From an uncultured Methanobacteriaceae archaeon (GTDB lineage: Archaea > Methanobacteriota > Methanobacteria > Methanobacteriales > Methanobacteriaceae): 48,806 nt of DNA. The notes beneath the pieces are model-generated. The model ran no database searches. It was not told the origin of the DNA and was given only the letters and a program-made list of their open reading frames with translations. This document shows positions 7,504-18,900 of the stretch, in pieces; the stretch's first letter is position 1; every line of letters starts with the position of its first letter. The DNA lies in assembly GCA_947259185.1 (NCBI GenBank), contig CAMYKT010000012.1, forward strand, positions 1-48,806. The letters are read 5' to 3'. The translations under genes and the position numbers were made by a program.

Positions 7504-9132
7504 ATGAAACAGAAACGGAAAGATATACTAAAGGAACTTCTAGGGGAATTCGGTTCTGATGAAGATTTAGAAGAAAGTGATATACCTGATTCTGATGTGG
7601 AAACTCGGGAAAAGTCTGAAAAATTAGAGCCTGATTTTGAAGAGCAAGAGGAAGAAGATTCTTTTAATATTGATAATATCATGGATAAAACATCCAGATC
7701 CTCCAAAACTATTAAAAGAATGACTCCGGATATTAAAACGGAAATTATAGAAGAGGAACTAATACCCAACTATAATGTCAGTGTTCCTAAATTTAGTGAT
7801 AGGGAAAGGACCCTGCTTAATGAAATCCGGGAAAAATTAGTGGAAGTTGCAGTTTCTAAAGGTGATGAATTCCGGGTTGATGAAGAGAGCTTTACCAAAG
7901 AAGTCAAAGAATTCTTAAGAATTAAAGGGGTACGCAATATTGATAAACTGGCTTCACAAATATCTCAGGAAATGTTAGGATATGGTGAACTGGACCCCAT
8001 GATTAAAGATGATGATTTGGAAGAGATCATGGTTATTGGGATTAATAGGCCTGTTTTTGTTTATCACCGAAAAATCGGTATGATGATTACCAATGTTGCT
8101 TTTGAGCAAGATTCAGATATAAAAGCATTGATTGATGTTATTGCTCGTCAGGTTAATAGGAGAATTGACCAGCAAACCCCTATTTTAGATGCAAGGCTTC
8201 CTGATGGTTCCAGGGTTAATGCAACCATACCTCCTGTTTCTGCAGACGGATCATCCCTTACTATTCGTAAATTTAAAAAAGACCCCTTAACTGTTATTGA
8301 TTTAATTAATTTTAAAACTATGTCTTCCCATCTGGCTGCATTTATGTGGGTATGTACTGATGGACTGGGAGTAAAACCCTGCAATGCGATTATTGCTGGA
8401 GGTACCGGTTCAGGTAAAACCACTACTCTAAACACGGTAGCTGCATTTGTTCCGCCTAGAGAGAGAATAATCACTATTGAAGATACTCTGGAACTTCAAT
8501 TGCCTCATTCACATGTACTGCGGATGGAGACCCGCCCACCTAATATTGAAGGCAAAGGCGAACTGGACATGGATACCCTGGTAAAGAACTCCTTACGTCA
8601 GCGTCCGGATAGGGTAATTGTAGGGGAAGTAAGGGGTATTGAGGCTATTACTCTATTTACAGCACTTAACACAGGGCACTCTGGCTTTGGAACCCTTCAC
8701 TCCAATACGGCACGGGAAACCATCACCCGACTGGTGAACCCTCCCATGAATGTTCCTAATATTATGATACCTGCACTTGATTTTATTATAATGCAAAACC
8801 GGATGTACCGACCACAGGGAGGATCAATAAGGCGTATAACTGAAGTAGCTGAAGTAGTAGGTATGGAAGAAGGAAATGTACAGTTGAACCGGGTTTTTGA
8901 ATGGAACAACGTCACTGACAAAGTGGAATATGTGGGAATTGCCAGCCAAACCGTGCGAGCCATTGCTGATTTAAGAGGAGTCAGTGTCACGGAAGTAGAA
9001 GAAGAAATAGAAAAAAGAAGATTGGTATTGGAATTCATGGCTGATAAAGGAATACGGGGCATTGAAGAAGTTGGAAACTATATCAATGAATATTATCGCG
9101 ACTCAGATGAACTATTAGAACGAGTACTTTGA
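7504..9132 (+). CDS. Type II/IV secretion (archaeal pilus) ATPase, TadA/CpaF-like
   Basis: This cytosolic hexameric ATPase powers assembly of type IV-like pili. About 542 residues from ATG 7504. Residues 1-70 are highly acidic and probably disordered. The ATPase core has Walker A GGTGSGKTT near 298, the Asp box TIEDTLELQ, and RQRPDRVIVGEVRG with the arginine and Walker B glutamate, followed by the His-box TGHSGFGTLHSN. TTG at 7495 could extend it three residues, but GAGG lies just before ATG 7504. The next gene is its membrane partner, 107 bp downstream. No pilin or prepilin peptidase is seen in the window. Confidence 0.93.
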   Translation: MKQKRKDILKELLGEFGSDEDLEESDIPDSDVETREKSEKLEPDFEEQEEEDSFNIDNIMDKTSRSSKTIKRMTPDIKTEIIEEELIPNYNVSVPKFSDRERTLLNEIREKLVEVAVSKGDEFRVDEESFTKEVKEFLRIKGVRNIDKLASQISQEMLGYGELDPMIKDDDLEEIMVIGINRPVFVYHRKIGMMITNVAFEQDSDIKALIDVIARQVNRRIDQQTPILDARLPDGSRVNATIPPVSADGSSLTIRKFKKDPLTVIDLINFKTMSSHLAAFMWVCTDGLGVKPCNAIIAGGTGSGKTTTLNTVAAFVPPRERIITIEDTLELQLPHSHVLRMETRPPNIEGKGELDMDTLVKNSLRQRPDRVIVGEVRGIEAITLFTALNTGHSGFGTLHSNTARETITRLVNPPMNVPNIMIPALDFIIMQNRMYRPQGGSIRRITEVAEVVGMEEGNVQLNRVFEWNNVTDKVEYVGIASQTVRAIADLRGVSVTEVEEEIEKRRLVLEFMADKGIRGIEEVGNYINEYYRDSDELLERVL

Positions 9133-9239
9133 GGATATATTAAATAATTATACTAAATTACTGCAGTTAATTATATTTGATCAATTAAGATGGATTTATC
9201 GGATTTGAAATAATTTCATTCAGCTAATGGTGATTAATA

Positions 9240-10298
9240 ATGGTTTTAAAAAGTATTAAGGACCTCTTTGATAAAATTGGCGGAGCTACTTTAGATTCCA
9301 GTAAAAAAGTGGGTGAGGGTGTTCAGGTCCCTGTTAATAAATTGGGAGGCATAAAAACAAATAGCTTTAAACCAGGCGGTTTTAACAAAGGTGGATTCAA
9401 ACCCCGTGAAACTTCTTCCCGCATTATCAAAAGAATGAAAATGAGTCAGGAAGAAATAGAGGTTTTTAAAGGCCTGATTGAATCTGAAAAAGATCTTAAA
9501 AAACCCTCTGAAGATGATAAAATTAAAAAAGAAGCTTTTCAAAAAGCTTCTCTAGAAGAAATCTTAAAAGAAGAGGACAAAGAGGGACTGGATCCTAAAC
9601 TTATTTTAGGTATGGGATTAGGGTCTGGAGTTATTATTTTTATTGCCATAATGGCCCTGGGTTTTGGAATAGAAATAGGGCTGGCCTTACTTTTAATGGT
9701 TGTTTTGATGTCAGTTGTAATTTTATTTTTACCTAATCTGCAAAAAGGTAAAAGATCATCTGAGGCTTCACGGGAGTTACCCTATGCTCTGCGACAAATG
9801 GCTACCGAACTCAGAGCAGGATTAGGTCTACATGATAGTATGCGCTCAGTGGCCATGTCCGGCTATGGTACTCTTTCAGAAGAGTTTGCCCGAACACTGG
9901 AGGAAATAAAATATGGTGAAACCACTGAATCTGCTTTAATAGATATGGGGGAACGTATACAATCTGATGGTTTAAAAAGAGCAGTTTACCAGATAACAAG
10001 AACCCTGAATAGTGGAGGGGACCTGGCCAAGACTTTAAATGTAATTGCAGAGGATATTGCTTATGAATTACGAATGAAATTAAAAGATTATTCCCAGAAG
10101 CTAAACTCCTTTACCATGATATACATGTTCATAGCCATTTTAGGCCCGGTTATATTATTGATTATGCTATTAGCTGCTTCAACAGTGATGGGAGAAATTA
10201 TGCCTCCCATGGCCATTATGGTATTATATTTATTCCTGTTCCCCATGGTAGTGGGATTTCTAGCTTTCATGGTGAAAAGACTGGAACCACAACTCTAG
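9240..10298 (+). CDS. Type II secretion F/TadC-like membrane platform protein
   Basis: This 352-residue inner-membrane platform works with the upstream ATPase in pilus assembly. Residues 1-115 are hydrophilic, first basic and glycine-rich (GGFNKGGFK) and then charged. Two membrane helices follow (about 120-165), then the T2SSF domain with RELPYALRQMATELRAGLGL and the LxxGGDLAK block, and a final hairpin of two helices (about 285-345). Only one F domain is present. Start ATG 9240 has GGTGA six bases upstream. The pair forms a minimal archaeal Tad-like module; its exported substrate is unknown. It converges on cbiQ. Confidence 0.88.
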   Translation: MVLKSIKDLFDKIGGATLDSSKKVGEGVQVPVNKLGGIKTNSFKPGGFNKGGFKPRETSSRIIKRMKMSQEEIEVFKGLIESEKDLKKPSEDDKIKKEAFQKASLEEILKEEDKEGLDPKLILGMGLGSGVIIFIAIMALGFGIEIGLALLLMVVLMSVVILFLPNLQKGKRSSEASRELPYALRQMATELRAGLGLHDSMRSVAMSGYGTLSEEFARTLEEIKYGETTESALIDMGERIQSDGLKRAVYQITRTLNSGGDLAKTLNVIAEDIAYELRMKLKDYSQKLNSFTMIYMFIAILGPVILLIMLLAASTVMGEIMPPMAIMVLYLFLFPMVVGFLAFMVKRLEPQL

Positions 10299-10324
10299 TT
10301 TTAAATGGTAAATACTAATTTTTT

Positions 10325-11116
10325 TTAAATAAAGTAAAAGTGCCGGATTAATTCAATAGAAAGAATCAGAATCAGGGTTAGGACTATGAAAAGGTAATCA
10401 TTGAAACTTATCTTCTTTTTTTCCTGGTACATATCTGATTCCCCTGAATATCCTCGGCTTAACATACTAAAGTATACTTTTTCGCCCTGTTCATAGGATC
10501 TTAAAAATAACATTACTATGGTATAGGCAATCTGTCGCAGTCTCCACATATAAGATGTTTTTTTATTCCATATGTCAAAGCATCTAGTTTTTTGAGCATT
10601 CCTGATTCGTTCTAATTCATCATAAAACATGAAAAGATAACGGATGGTCAAGCTCAATATAAGTGCCAGCTCCCGGGGAAAACCCATACGCCTTCCTGAA
10701 TTAACTATCTCTTGAATGGGAGTTACAGAAGATAATAAAACCACTGCTGTTAGACATACTATCAAACGGGATAGTAAAAGAATTCCAAATATAGTCCCTT
10801 CATAGGTTATAGTTATATCCAGTGGCAGGGTGTATAAAACCACGCCGGGCCTTATAAATGGTTGGAAAAGAGCGATGAATCCTCCGAAAGGTAAAATCAG
10901 AAGCACCCTTTTCAGGGCATAGGAAAACGAGACTTTTGATACTAAAATTAGTACTAAAAGATACAGCTCCATTACCCATAAAACAGGTATTTTAGTGGTG
11001 TATACTGCATAAATAATGATGCATAGAGTTATAATTAACTTAATACGACCATCAAGGCTATGGATAATACTTTTTTTCCCGCTTTCACTTTCAATCTGGC
11101 TAATTCCAACGTGCAT
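10325..11116 (-). CDS. cbiQ: CbiQ-type transmembrane (T) component of a Ni/Co ECF transporter
   Basis: CbiQ couples the substrate-specific CbiM to an ATPase subunit in energy-coupling factor transporters. The 263 residues show membrane spans in the first half, a long cytosolic part with RIRNAQKTRCFD and a later MLSRGYSG, which resemble the two coupling-helix motifs (A-R-G type) that contact the ATPases, and a final hydrophobic helix. It is the last gene of a cbiM-PDGLE-cbiQ run. The cbiO ATPase that normally follows is absent; the next gene is a convergent secretion protein. CbiO must be supplied from elsewhere if the transporter is active. Confidence 0.9.
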   Translation of the reverse strand: MHVGISQIESESGKKSIIHSLDGRIKLIITLCIIIYAVYTTKIPVLWVMELYLLVLILVSKVSFSYALKRVLLILPFGGFIALFQPFIRPGVVLYTLPLDITITYEGTIFGILLLSRLIVCLTAVVLLSSVTPIQEIVNSGRRMGFPRELALILSLTIRYLFMFYDELERIRNAQKTRCFDIWNKKTSYMWRLRQIAYTIVMLFLRSYEQGEKVYFSMLSRGYSGESDMYQEKKKISFNDYLFIVLTLILILSIELIRHFYFI

Positions 11117-11200
11117 TCTTTTCCTCGATAATATATTTTAGATTATGGAAATTAGGTTTATTCAAGGTATATAGTTTTCCAAAAAAGAAGAAAGAATAAT

Positions 11201-11485
11201 TTAAGTTTCTTTCTTTTTCAGGACATAGCCCAGGCCATAAGCCAATCCAAAGACCACTAGAACTCCTATTATTATGGCCACTACTCCGGAAATAGGGTCT
11301 TCCCCTAATGATGGTATAACATAATCCGGCATAGGTGACTCTAAAACGGCTTCATCGGAGACTTCGGGATTGATGATTTTTTCAGCTGCGCTTTCCAACC
11401 CATCAGGGTCACTGGAAGCTAGATAGGGGGCCATGATAGCTATTAATATGGCCACTACTAAACCACCTACTACAAATTTATCCAT
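11201..11485 (-). CDS. PDGLE-domain membrane protein of the Ni/Co transporter (CbiN-like)
   Basis: This small protein has 94 residues with one membrane helix near each end and an external loop. After the first helix comes SSDPDGLESAAEK, the PDGLE motif that names the domain. The protein replaces or resembles CbiN, the small auxiliary subunit that supports CbiM. Its ATG overlaps the 3' end of cbiM by 8 bp, so the two are translationally coupled. Metal specificity (nickel or cobalt) cannot be decided; nickel is plausible for a methanogen next to CO dehydrogenase genes. Confidence 0.88.
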   Translation of the reverse strand: MDKFVVGGLVVAILIAIMAPYLASSDPDGLESAAEKIINPEVSDEAVLESPMPDYVIPSLGEDPISGVVAIIIGVLVVFGLAYGLGYVLKKKET

Positions 11486-12119
11486 GAGAACCCACCTCCT
11501 CCCTGTAAATAAGATCTGGTCTAACTCCTTTAATAGCCAGGAAGGCTATGGTAGTTATTAATCCTTCACCAACCACACCGATTACAGCGTGATAAAGCCC
11601 CATGAAGTACAAACCAAGAGTTAAAGGGAAGGTACCGGCCAGGGATAATTCAATGGCACAGGCAATAGCTGCTAAAAATAGGGATGCCCAGGCGGCCACA
11701 AATACTGCGGGAACTTCGTTAATCACTGGTTTTAACCATTTGAATCCATAGAAACCAACCCAGCTAGAGATTATTGCCATGTTGAATATGTTGATTCCCA
11801 GAGCAGTAACCCCTCCGTCTCCAAAGAATAATGCCTGGATTATAAGTACGGTGGTTAAAACCAAAAATCCTGCAAATGGACTACCGATAATAATGGCCAC
11901 CAAGGCGGCTCCCACCATATGGCCACTGGTACCCCAGGGTATGGGTATATTCATGGCCTGAATGGCGAAAATACCTGCTGCTAAAACAGCAAGTAGGGGA
12001 ACTTTACGTTCATCAAGACTGGTGCGGGCCCATCTAATAGAATAGAAACCCACTATAAGGGCTATGATGTAATAAATTACAGCTTGCCATAAGGGTATAA
12101 AACCATCAGGTATATGCAA
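11478..12119 (-). CDS. cbiM: CbiM/NikM-type substrate-binding membrane component for Ni/Co uptake
   Basis: CbiM gives ECF nickel/cobalt transporters their specificity. It begins MHIPDGFI, the signature N-terminus whose free amino group and His2 bind the metal. A downstream SGHMVGAAL segment contributes another His. The 213 residues contain about seven membrane helices and match family length. The start has GGAGG upstream (AAGGAGGCATATAATG). About 37 bp before the ATG lies a near-perfect inverted repeat with 15-bp arms, which may control the operon in response to metal. Confidence 0.94.
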   Translation of the reverse strand: MHIPDGFIPLWQAVIYYIIALIVGFYSIRWARTSLDERKVPLLAVLAAGIFAIQAMNIPIPWGTSGHMVGAALVAIIIGSPFAGFLVLTTVLIIQALFFGDGGVTALGINIFNMAIISSWVGFYGFKWLKPVINEVPAVFVAAWASLFLAAIACAIELSLAGTFPLTLGLYFMGLYHAVIGVVGEGLITTIAFLAIKGVRPDLIYREEVGSHG

Positions 12120-12155
12120 ATTATATGCCTCCTTAATTTAATTTATTTAATATCG

Positions 12156-12198
12156 GCAAGATTGAATCATAATCAGGTTTTTAATGATATAATCTTGC
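12156..12198 (-). promoter_or_regulatory. Long inverted repeat upstream of cbiM, candidate metal-responsive operator
   Basis: GCAAGATTGAATCAT (12156-12170) is mirrored by ATGATATAATCTTGC (12184-12198), pairing at 13 of 15 positions across a 13-bp spacer. It ends 37 bp from the cbiM ATG and abuts a TATA-like ATTAAATAA on the minus strand. It could be an operator for a dimeric regulator such as NikR, or a hairpin in the leader RNA. The spacing differs from the enterobacterial NikR site (6-bp arms, 16-bp spacer). Confidence 0.55.
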
Positions 12199-12388
12199 TT
12201 CAGGAAGTTTTAGAAAATTTCATGCCTTTTTTAATGGCTTAATAAATCATTCAATCCTCCCTGTATAATTAAAAGTATTTTATAATATTAAAGCTTTACC
12301 ATAGTATTACTTATTTGGGCCCTATATCTTGAAAATTATTACTTTTTTAATACAATTTCATGCAGTTTTACTAAAAATTAATACCAAA

Positions 12389-12400
12389 AATTTATATACC
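12389..12400 (+). promoter_or_regulatory. TATA box of the CO dehydrogenase operon
   Basis: AAATTTATATACC with purine-rich bases upstream is a strong archaeal TATA/BRE match. Predicted transcription start is near 12419, leaving a leader of about 80 nt to the GTG start of cdhA. Confidence 0.6.
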
Positions 12401-12501
12401 GTGATGCAAATAGGACAAACATCATTATAAATCATTAATAATTAATTTAATTGGCAGATTAATAACATTTTTATTAAATTGTAAAAAGATTGGTGATACA
12501 T

Positions 12502-14895
12502 GTGGCACCTAAAGAGTTGAAAAATGATTTTTGGAAATCTAAAGATATTAAAATCTCCTTTGGGGAGATTATTCATGATGGAGAAGATTCAGAAGAAAAA
12601 GAATCTGAATTAGAAATGGGACCTACTCCCAAGCCTAGTGTAACTGACCTCAGATCTTGGGATATGAAATTGTTAGATAGATATGAACCTTTTTATGCTC
12701 CATTCTGTGATATGTGCTGTTTATGTACTTATGGTAAATGTGATCTAACTGATGGTAAAAAAGGTGCCTGTGGGATAGATATTAAAGCCCAACAAGCGAG
12801 AATTGTATTGCTGGCATGCTGTATTGGTGCAGCAGCGCATTCTGCTCATGCCAGGCACTTGTTAGAACATTTAATAGAAAAAAAAGGGGAAGATTTCCCT
12901 ATTGATCTGGGAATGAATATTGAGATAGAAGCCCCTATCATCCGAACAGTGATAGGCATAATTCCTAAAACTCTGGGTGACTTGAGGGAAGCCATGGACT
13001 ATATGGAAGAACAAAACCTGCACCTTCTCTCGGCATGTCATACTGGTCAGGAAGGAAGCAATATAGACTTTGAATCAAAAGCTTTGCATGCTGGTTTAAT
13101 GGATAATCTGGGAAAAGAAATTGGAGATATCTCTCAAATAGTCGCTCTCAACCTTCCTAAAGGTGATGAAGATGCACCTCTGGTAGAGCTGGGTATGGGG
13201 ACTATTAACCGTGAAAAGCCAGTAGTTCTATGTATAGGCCATAATGTTTCCTCCGGAGCAGGCATACTTGATTATGTGGAAAATAATGCTCTGGAAGATA
13301 ATATGGAAGTATGTGGTATTTGCTGTGCAGCAATTGATATTTCCCGATATAATCAGCATGCCAAGGTCGTGGGACCCATATCCAAACAACTCAAATTCAT
13401 CAGGAGCGGGGTTGCTGATGTAATCGTGGTGGATGAACAGTGTATAAGGACTGATGTACTGGAAGAAGCCCATAAAAACCAGGCCAAATTAATTGCCACT
13501 ACTGATAAAAGCTGCATGGGATTACCTGATATGACTAATGAAGATCCAGATAAAATAGTATCTCAACTGGTCAATAATCAAATAGAAGGAGCGCTTATAC
13601 TGGATCCAGATAAAGTAGGGGAAGTGGCCACCAAAGTAGCCCTGAAAATATCTAAAGATCGCAAAACACTAAAAATTTTACCTGAAATGGATGAAATTCA
13701 GGAAATGGCCAGTGAATGTACAGAATGTGGATGGTGTACCCGGGTATGCCCTAACAGTCTCCCTATGATGAGTGCCGTACTGGAAGCAGGTAAGGGTGAT
13801 TTCTCCAAAATGGAGGAATTAAATAATAATGATATATGTTACAGCTGTGGTAGATGTGAACAGGAATGTGAAAGAGACCTCCCCATCATGTCCATGATGG
13901 CCCGAATTGGAGAAAACAAAATTAAAGAACAAAAATTCAACATCAGGGCAGGAAGAGGACCTATTCAGGATGTGGAAATAAGGAAGGTAGGGGCTCCTAT
14001 TGTATTGGGGGACATACCGGGAGTTATTGCATTTGTGGGATGTACCAATTATCCTGATGGTGCAAGTGACGTGGCCAGGATGGCCGAGGAATTTCTGGAG
14101 AGGAATTACATAGTGGTAACCAGTGGCTGTGGGGCCATGTCCATTGGAGAATACCGCGATGAAGAGGGAAAAACTCTTTATGAAAAGTACAGTGGAGATT
14201 TTGATGCTAAAGGACTGGTGAATGTAGGTTCCTGTGTATCCAATGCCCACATACCCGGAGCATGCATAAAAATTGCTAACATATTTGCCAAAAAACCACT
14301 GGAAGGTAACTTCGAGGAAATTGCTGATTACATTTTAAACCGTGTAGGGGCATGTGGTGTGGCCTGGGGCGCATACTCTCAAAAAGCAGCAGCAATTGCC
14401 ACCGGAATAAACAGATGGGGAATACCGGTTGTTTTAGGGCCCCATGGAACAAAATACAGGAGATTATTCCTGGGCAGAACCGATCTGGAAGAAAAATGGA
14501 AAATCAATGATATGAGAAATGGAACGGTGGTTCAGGGGGAGCCAGCTCCGGAACATCTTTTGTATGCTGCTGAAAATAGAGAAGAAGCAACAGTAGCAGT
14601 GGCTAAACTTTGTTTAAGGCCAAATGATACTTCTAAGGGTAGACAGCTCAAATTAAACCACTACATTGACCTTCACCGCAAATACTTTGGAACAATCCCT
14701 GAAGACGTATATAAATTTATCCGGGTAGAAAAAGACATACCTATAACCTATAAAAAAGATATTAAAGCAATTTTAGATGAGCGGGGATGGTTACCTAAGA
14801 AAATAACCTCGGAACCATCTATAAGAGATTTTAAAGACCAATCTTCACCAGAGAATTTTAAAAATAAATCACATCCCAAAGCTGATGCAAAATAG
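12502..14895 (+). CDS. cdhA: CO dehydrogenase/acetyl-CoA synthase alpha subunit
   Basis: CdhA carries the Ni-Fe-S C-cluster that interconverts CO2 and CO for acetyl-CoA synthesis. From GTG at 12502 it has 797 residues. The GTG follows GGTGA by five bases; an upstream in-frame TTG (12490) overlaps the ribosome site and is rejected. Cys clusters at residues 69-90 (CDMCCLCTYGKC and a later Cys) bind the B/D clusters. Two ferredoxin-like motifs follow, CTECGWCTRVCP near 404 and CYSCGRCEQEC near 446. Later Cys in VGCTNYPD, SGCGAMS, GSCVSN and GACGVAWG fit the C-cluster site. First gene of an operon through 20775. Confidence 0.96.
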   Translation: MAPKELKNDFWKSKDIKISFGEIIHDGEDSEEKESELEMGPTPKPSVTDLRSWDMKLLDRYEPFYAPFCDMCCLCTYGKCDLTDGKKGACGIDIKAQQARIVLLACCIGAAAHSAHARHLLEHLIEKKGEDFPIDLGMNIEIEAPIIRTVIGIIPKTLGDLREAMDYMEEQNLHLLSACHTGQEGSNIDFESKALHAGLMDNLGKEIGDISQIVALNLPKGDEDAPLVELGMGTINREKPVVLCIGHNVSSGAGILDYVENNALEDNMEVCGICCAAIDISRYNQHAKVVGPISKQLKFIRSGVADVIVVDEQCIRTDVLEEAHKNQAKLIATTDKSCMGLPDMTNEDPDKIVSQLVNNQIEGALILDPDKVGEVATKVALKISKDRKTLKILPEMDEIQEMASECTECGWCTRVCPNSLPMMSAVLEAGKGDFSKMEELNNNDICYSCGRCEQECERDLPIMSMMARIGENKIKEQKFNIRAGRGPIQDVEIRKVGAPIVLGDIPGVIAFVGCTNYPDGASDVARMAEEFLERNYIVVTSGCGAMSIGEYRDEEGKTLYEKYSGDFDAKGLVNVGSCVSNAHIPGACIKIANIFAKKPLEGNFEEIADYILNRVGACGVAWGAYSQKAAAIATGINRWGIPVVLGPHGTKYRRLFLGRTDLEEKWKINDMRNGTVVQGEPAPEHLLYAAENREEATVAVAKLCLRPNDTSKGRQLKLNHYIDLHRKYFGTIPEDVYKFIRVEKDIPITYKKDIKAILDERGWLPKKITSEPSIRDFKDQSSPENFKNKSHPKADAK

Positions 14896-14914
14896 CCATA
14901 ATGAGGTAGATTAG

Positions 14915-15427
14915 ATGTATGAGAGAATTATCCCCTGGCAACCAACGGCCATTGCAGGACCTAAACAAGCTCTTTTAGTAACTCCCAAAACAGCCAAAAT
15001 GATGATTAAAAGAGCAAAAAGGCCTCTTTTTGTGGTGGGACCTATAATAAAAGAAGACCCTCTTTTAAAGTTAACTATAGACATTGCAAAAAAGTGGAAT
15101 ATACCCATAGTAACTACTGGAGATGCTTATAAAACATTAAGGGATAGAGAAATGGACTCAAATCCTTATGGAATAGTAGAGATTACCAATTTATTAAAAG
15201 ATCCAGAATGGAAGGGTGTAAATGGTGAAGGCCAGCATGACCTGGTAATGTTTATTGGGTGCATCTATTACATTGCTTCCCAGGGACTATCCACTTTGAA
15301 GCACTTTGCACCACATCTTAAAACTTTAACCATATGCAAATTTTTCCATTCAAATGCAGATGCTTCCTTCCCTAATATGAAGGATGAAGAATGGTTAAAC
15401 TATCTGGAAAAAATGAAAACTGCTTGA
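14915..15427 (+). CDS. cdhB: CO dehydrogenase/acetyl-CoA synthase epsilon subunit
   Basis: CdhB forms the alpha2-epsilon2 CO dehydrogenase component with CdhA; its catalytic role is not settled and it may help flavin or electron transfer. The 170 residues start MYERIIPWQPTAIAGPKQA and have the Rossmann-like LFVVGPIIKEDPLL segment typical of the family. ATG 14915 has GAGGT upstream and follows cdhA by 19 bp. Length and position between cdhA and cdhC match other Methanobacteriales. Confidence 0.94.
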   Translation: MYERIIPWQPTAIAGPKQALLVTPKTAKMMIKRAKRPLFVVGPIIKEDPLLKLTIDIAKKWNIPIVTTGDAYKTLRDREMDSNPYGIVEITNLLKDPEWKGVNGEGQHDLVMFIGCIYYIASQGLSTLKHFAPHLKTLTICKFFHSNADASFPNMKDEEWLNYLEKMKTA

Positions 15428-15478
15428 ATTAATTATGTATAAACTTTATATTTATTAGGTGTTTAATGGAGGAATTAA

Positions 15479-16876
<1,398 letters not shown>

Positions 16877-16926
16877 TCTAAATGGTTATTTTCTCTTAAT
16901 TTTCATTAAAACACTGATGTGATTAT

Positions 16927-17691
16927 GTGATAATAGCAGTAAGTGGAAAGGGAGGAACAGGTAAAACCATGGTGTCATCCACCCTGGTGAAACTATTGTC
17001 TACCACTGGCAAGGATGTTCTGGCTATTGATGCCGATCCAGATTCTAATCTTCCAGAAGCTTTAGGGGTTCTGGTAGATAAAACGGTAGGTGACGTAAGA
17101 GAAGAATTAAAAAAAGACACTGCCGCAGGTAACATACCTCCTGGTGCCAATAAGTGGGATATTCTGGATTATAAAATCATGGAATCAGTAATTGAAACGC
17201 CGGAATTTGATCTTCTGGTTATGGGAAGGCCGGAAGGAAGTGGATGTTATTGTGCTGTTAATAACATGTTACGCAAAATTATAGAAACCCTTTCTTCCAA
17301 TTATGACTACATAATAATTGATACTGAAGCTGGACTGGAGCACTTAAGTCGTAGAACTACCCACAATGTGGATATCATGCTGGTTGTCACAGATCCATCA
17401 CATAGGGGTATATTAACTGCAGATAGAATCGGTGAATTGGCACAAGAATTAGAAATTAACTTTAAAAAGCTTTACTTGATACTCAATCGACTTAAAAGAG
17501 AAGATGAGGAAGATTTGAAACGAAAAATATCACAAATTGGCCTGGAACTGGCCGGGGTAATTTATGAAGATCCTTTAATATCCGAGTTTGACATGGCAGG
17601 TAAACCTTTAATTAATTTACCTGATGATTCTGATCCAGTTATTGCAGTAAGAAGGATATTGAGCAAGGCCTTAAATTTTAATGAGGAATAA
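16927..17691 (+). CDS. cooC: CooC-type nickel-insertion ATPase for CO dehydrogenase
   Basis: This P-loop ATPase of the MinD/CooC family is expected to mature the C-cluster by delivering nickel. The 254 residues begin MIIAVSGKGGTGKTM, a deviant Walker A with the signature first Lys, then DADPDSNLPEALG, the switch I segment. YIIIDTEAGLEHLSRR follows as Walker B/switch II. RPEGSGCYCAVNN has the CxC used to bind nickel in CooC proteins. GTG 16927 is the start; no alternative ATG lies in frame nearby. It sits between cdhC and cdhD, as in related methanogens. Confidence 0.92.
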   Translation: MIIAVSGKGGTGKTMVSSTLVKLLSTTGKDVLAIDADPDSNLPEALGVLVDKTVGDVREELKKDTAAGNIPPGANKWDILDYKIMESVIETPEFDLLVMGRPEGSGCYCAVNNMLRKIIETLSSNYDYIIIDTEAGLEHLSRRTTHNVDIMLVVTDPSHRGILTADRIGELAQELEINFKKLYLILNRLKREDEEDLKRKISQIGLELAGVIYEDPLISEFDMAGKPLINLPDDSDPVIAVRRILSKALNFNEE

Positions 17692-17713
17692 TTTATGAAA
17701 AGGATGTGGGTTT

Positions 17714-18871
<1,158 letters not shown>

Positions 18872-18900
18872 AGCTCAAATAATTCGAAGGAGGTTTAAAT

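Larger units (their letters stand above)
12120..12501. other. Divergent regulatory region between cbiM and cdhA
   Basis: This 382-bp region carries no gene. It contains the inverted repeat near cbiM, a TATA box for the cdh operon at about 12389-12400 and an AT-rich leader of about 80 nt before cdhA. The stretch 12200-12385 shows no further structure that I recognise. Confidence 0.6.

Noticed and set aside
7482..7769. 95-residue serine-rich minus-strand frame
   Set aside because: It is the antisense of the acidic N-terminus of the secretion ATPase.
12120..12200. Cobalamin riboswitch upstream of cbiM
   Set aside because: No B12-box or multi-stem pattern is visible; only one long dyad, and these elements are not typical of methanogens.
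12490..12501. TTG start for cdhA at 12490
   Set aside because: It overlaps the GGTGA ribosome site that fits GTG 12502.
13819..14250. 143-residue minus-strand frame within cdhA
   Set aside because: It is antisense to a strongly conserved coding region and has no ribosome site or family resemblance.
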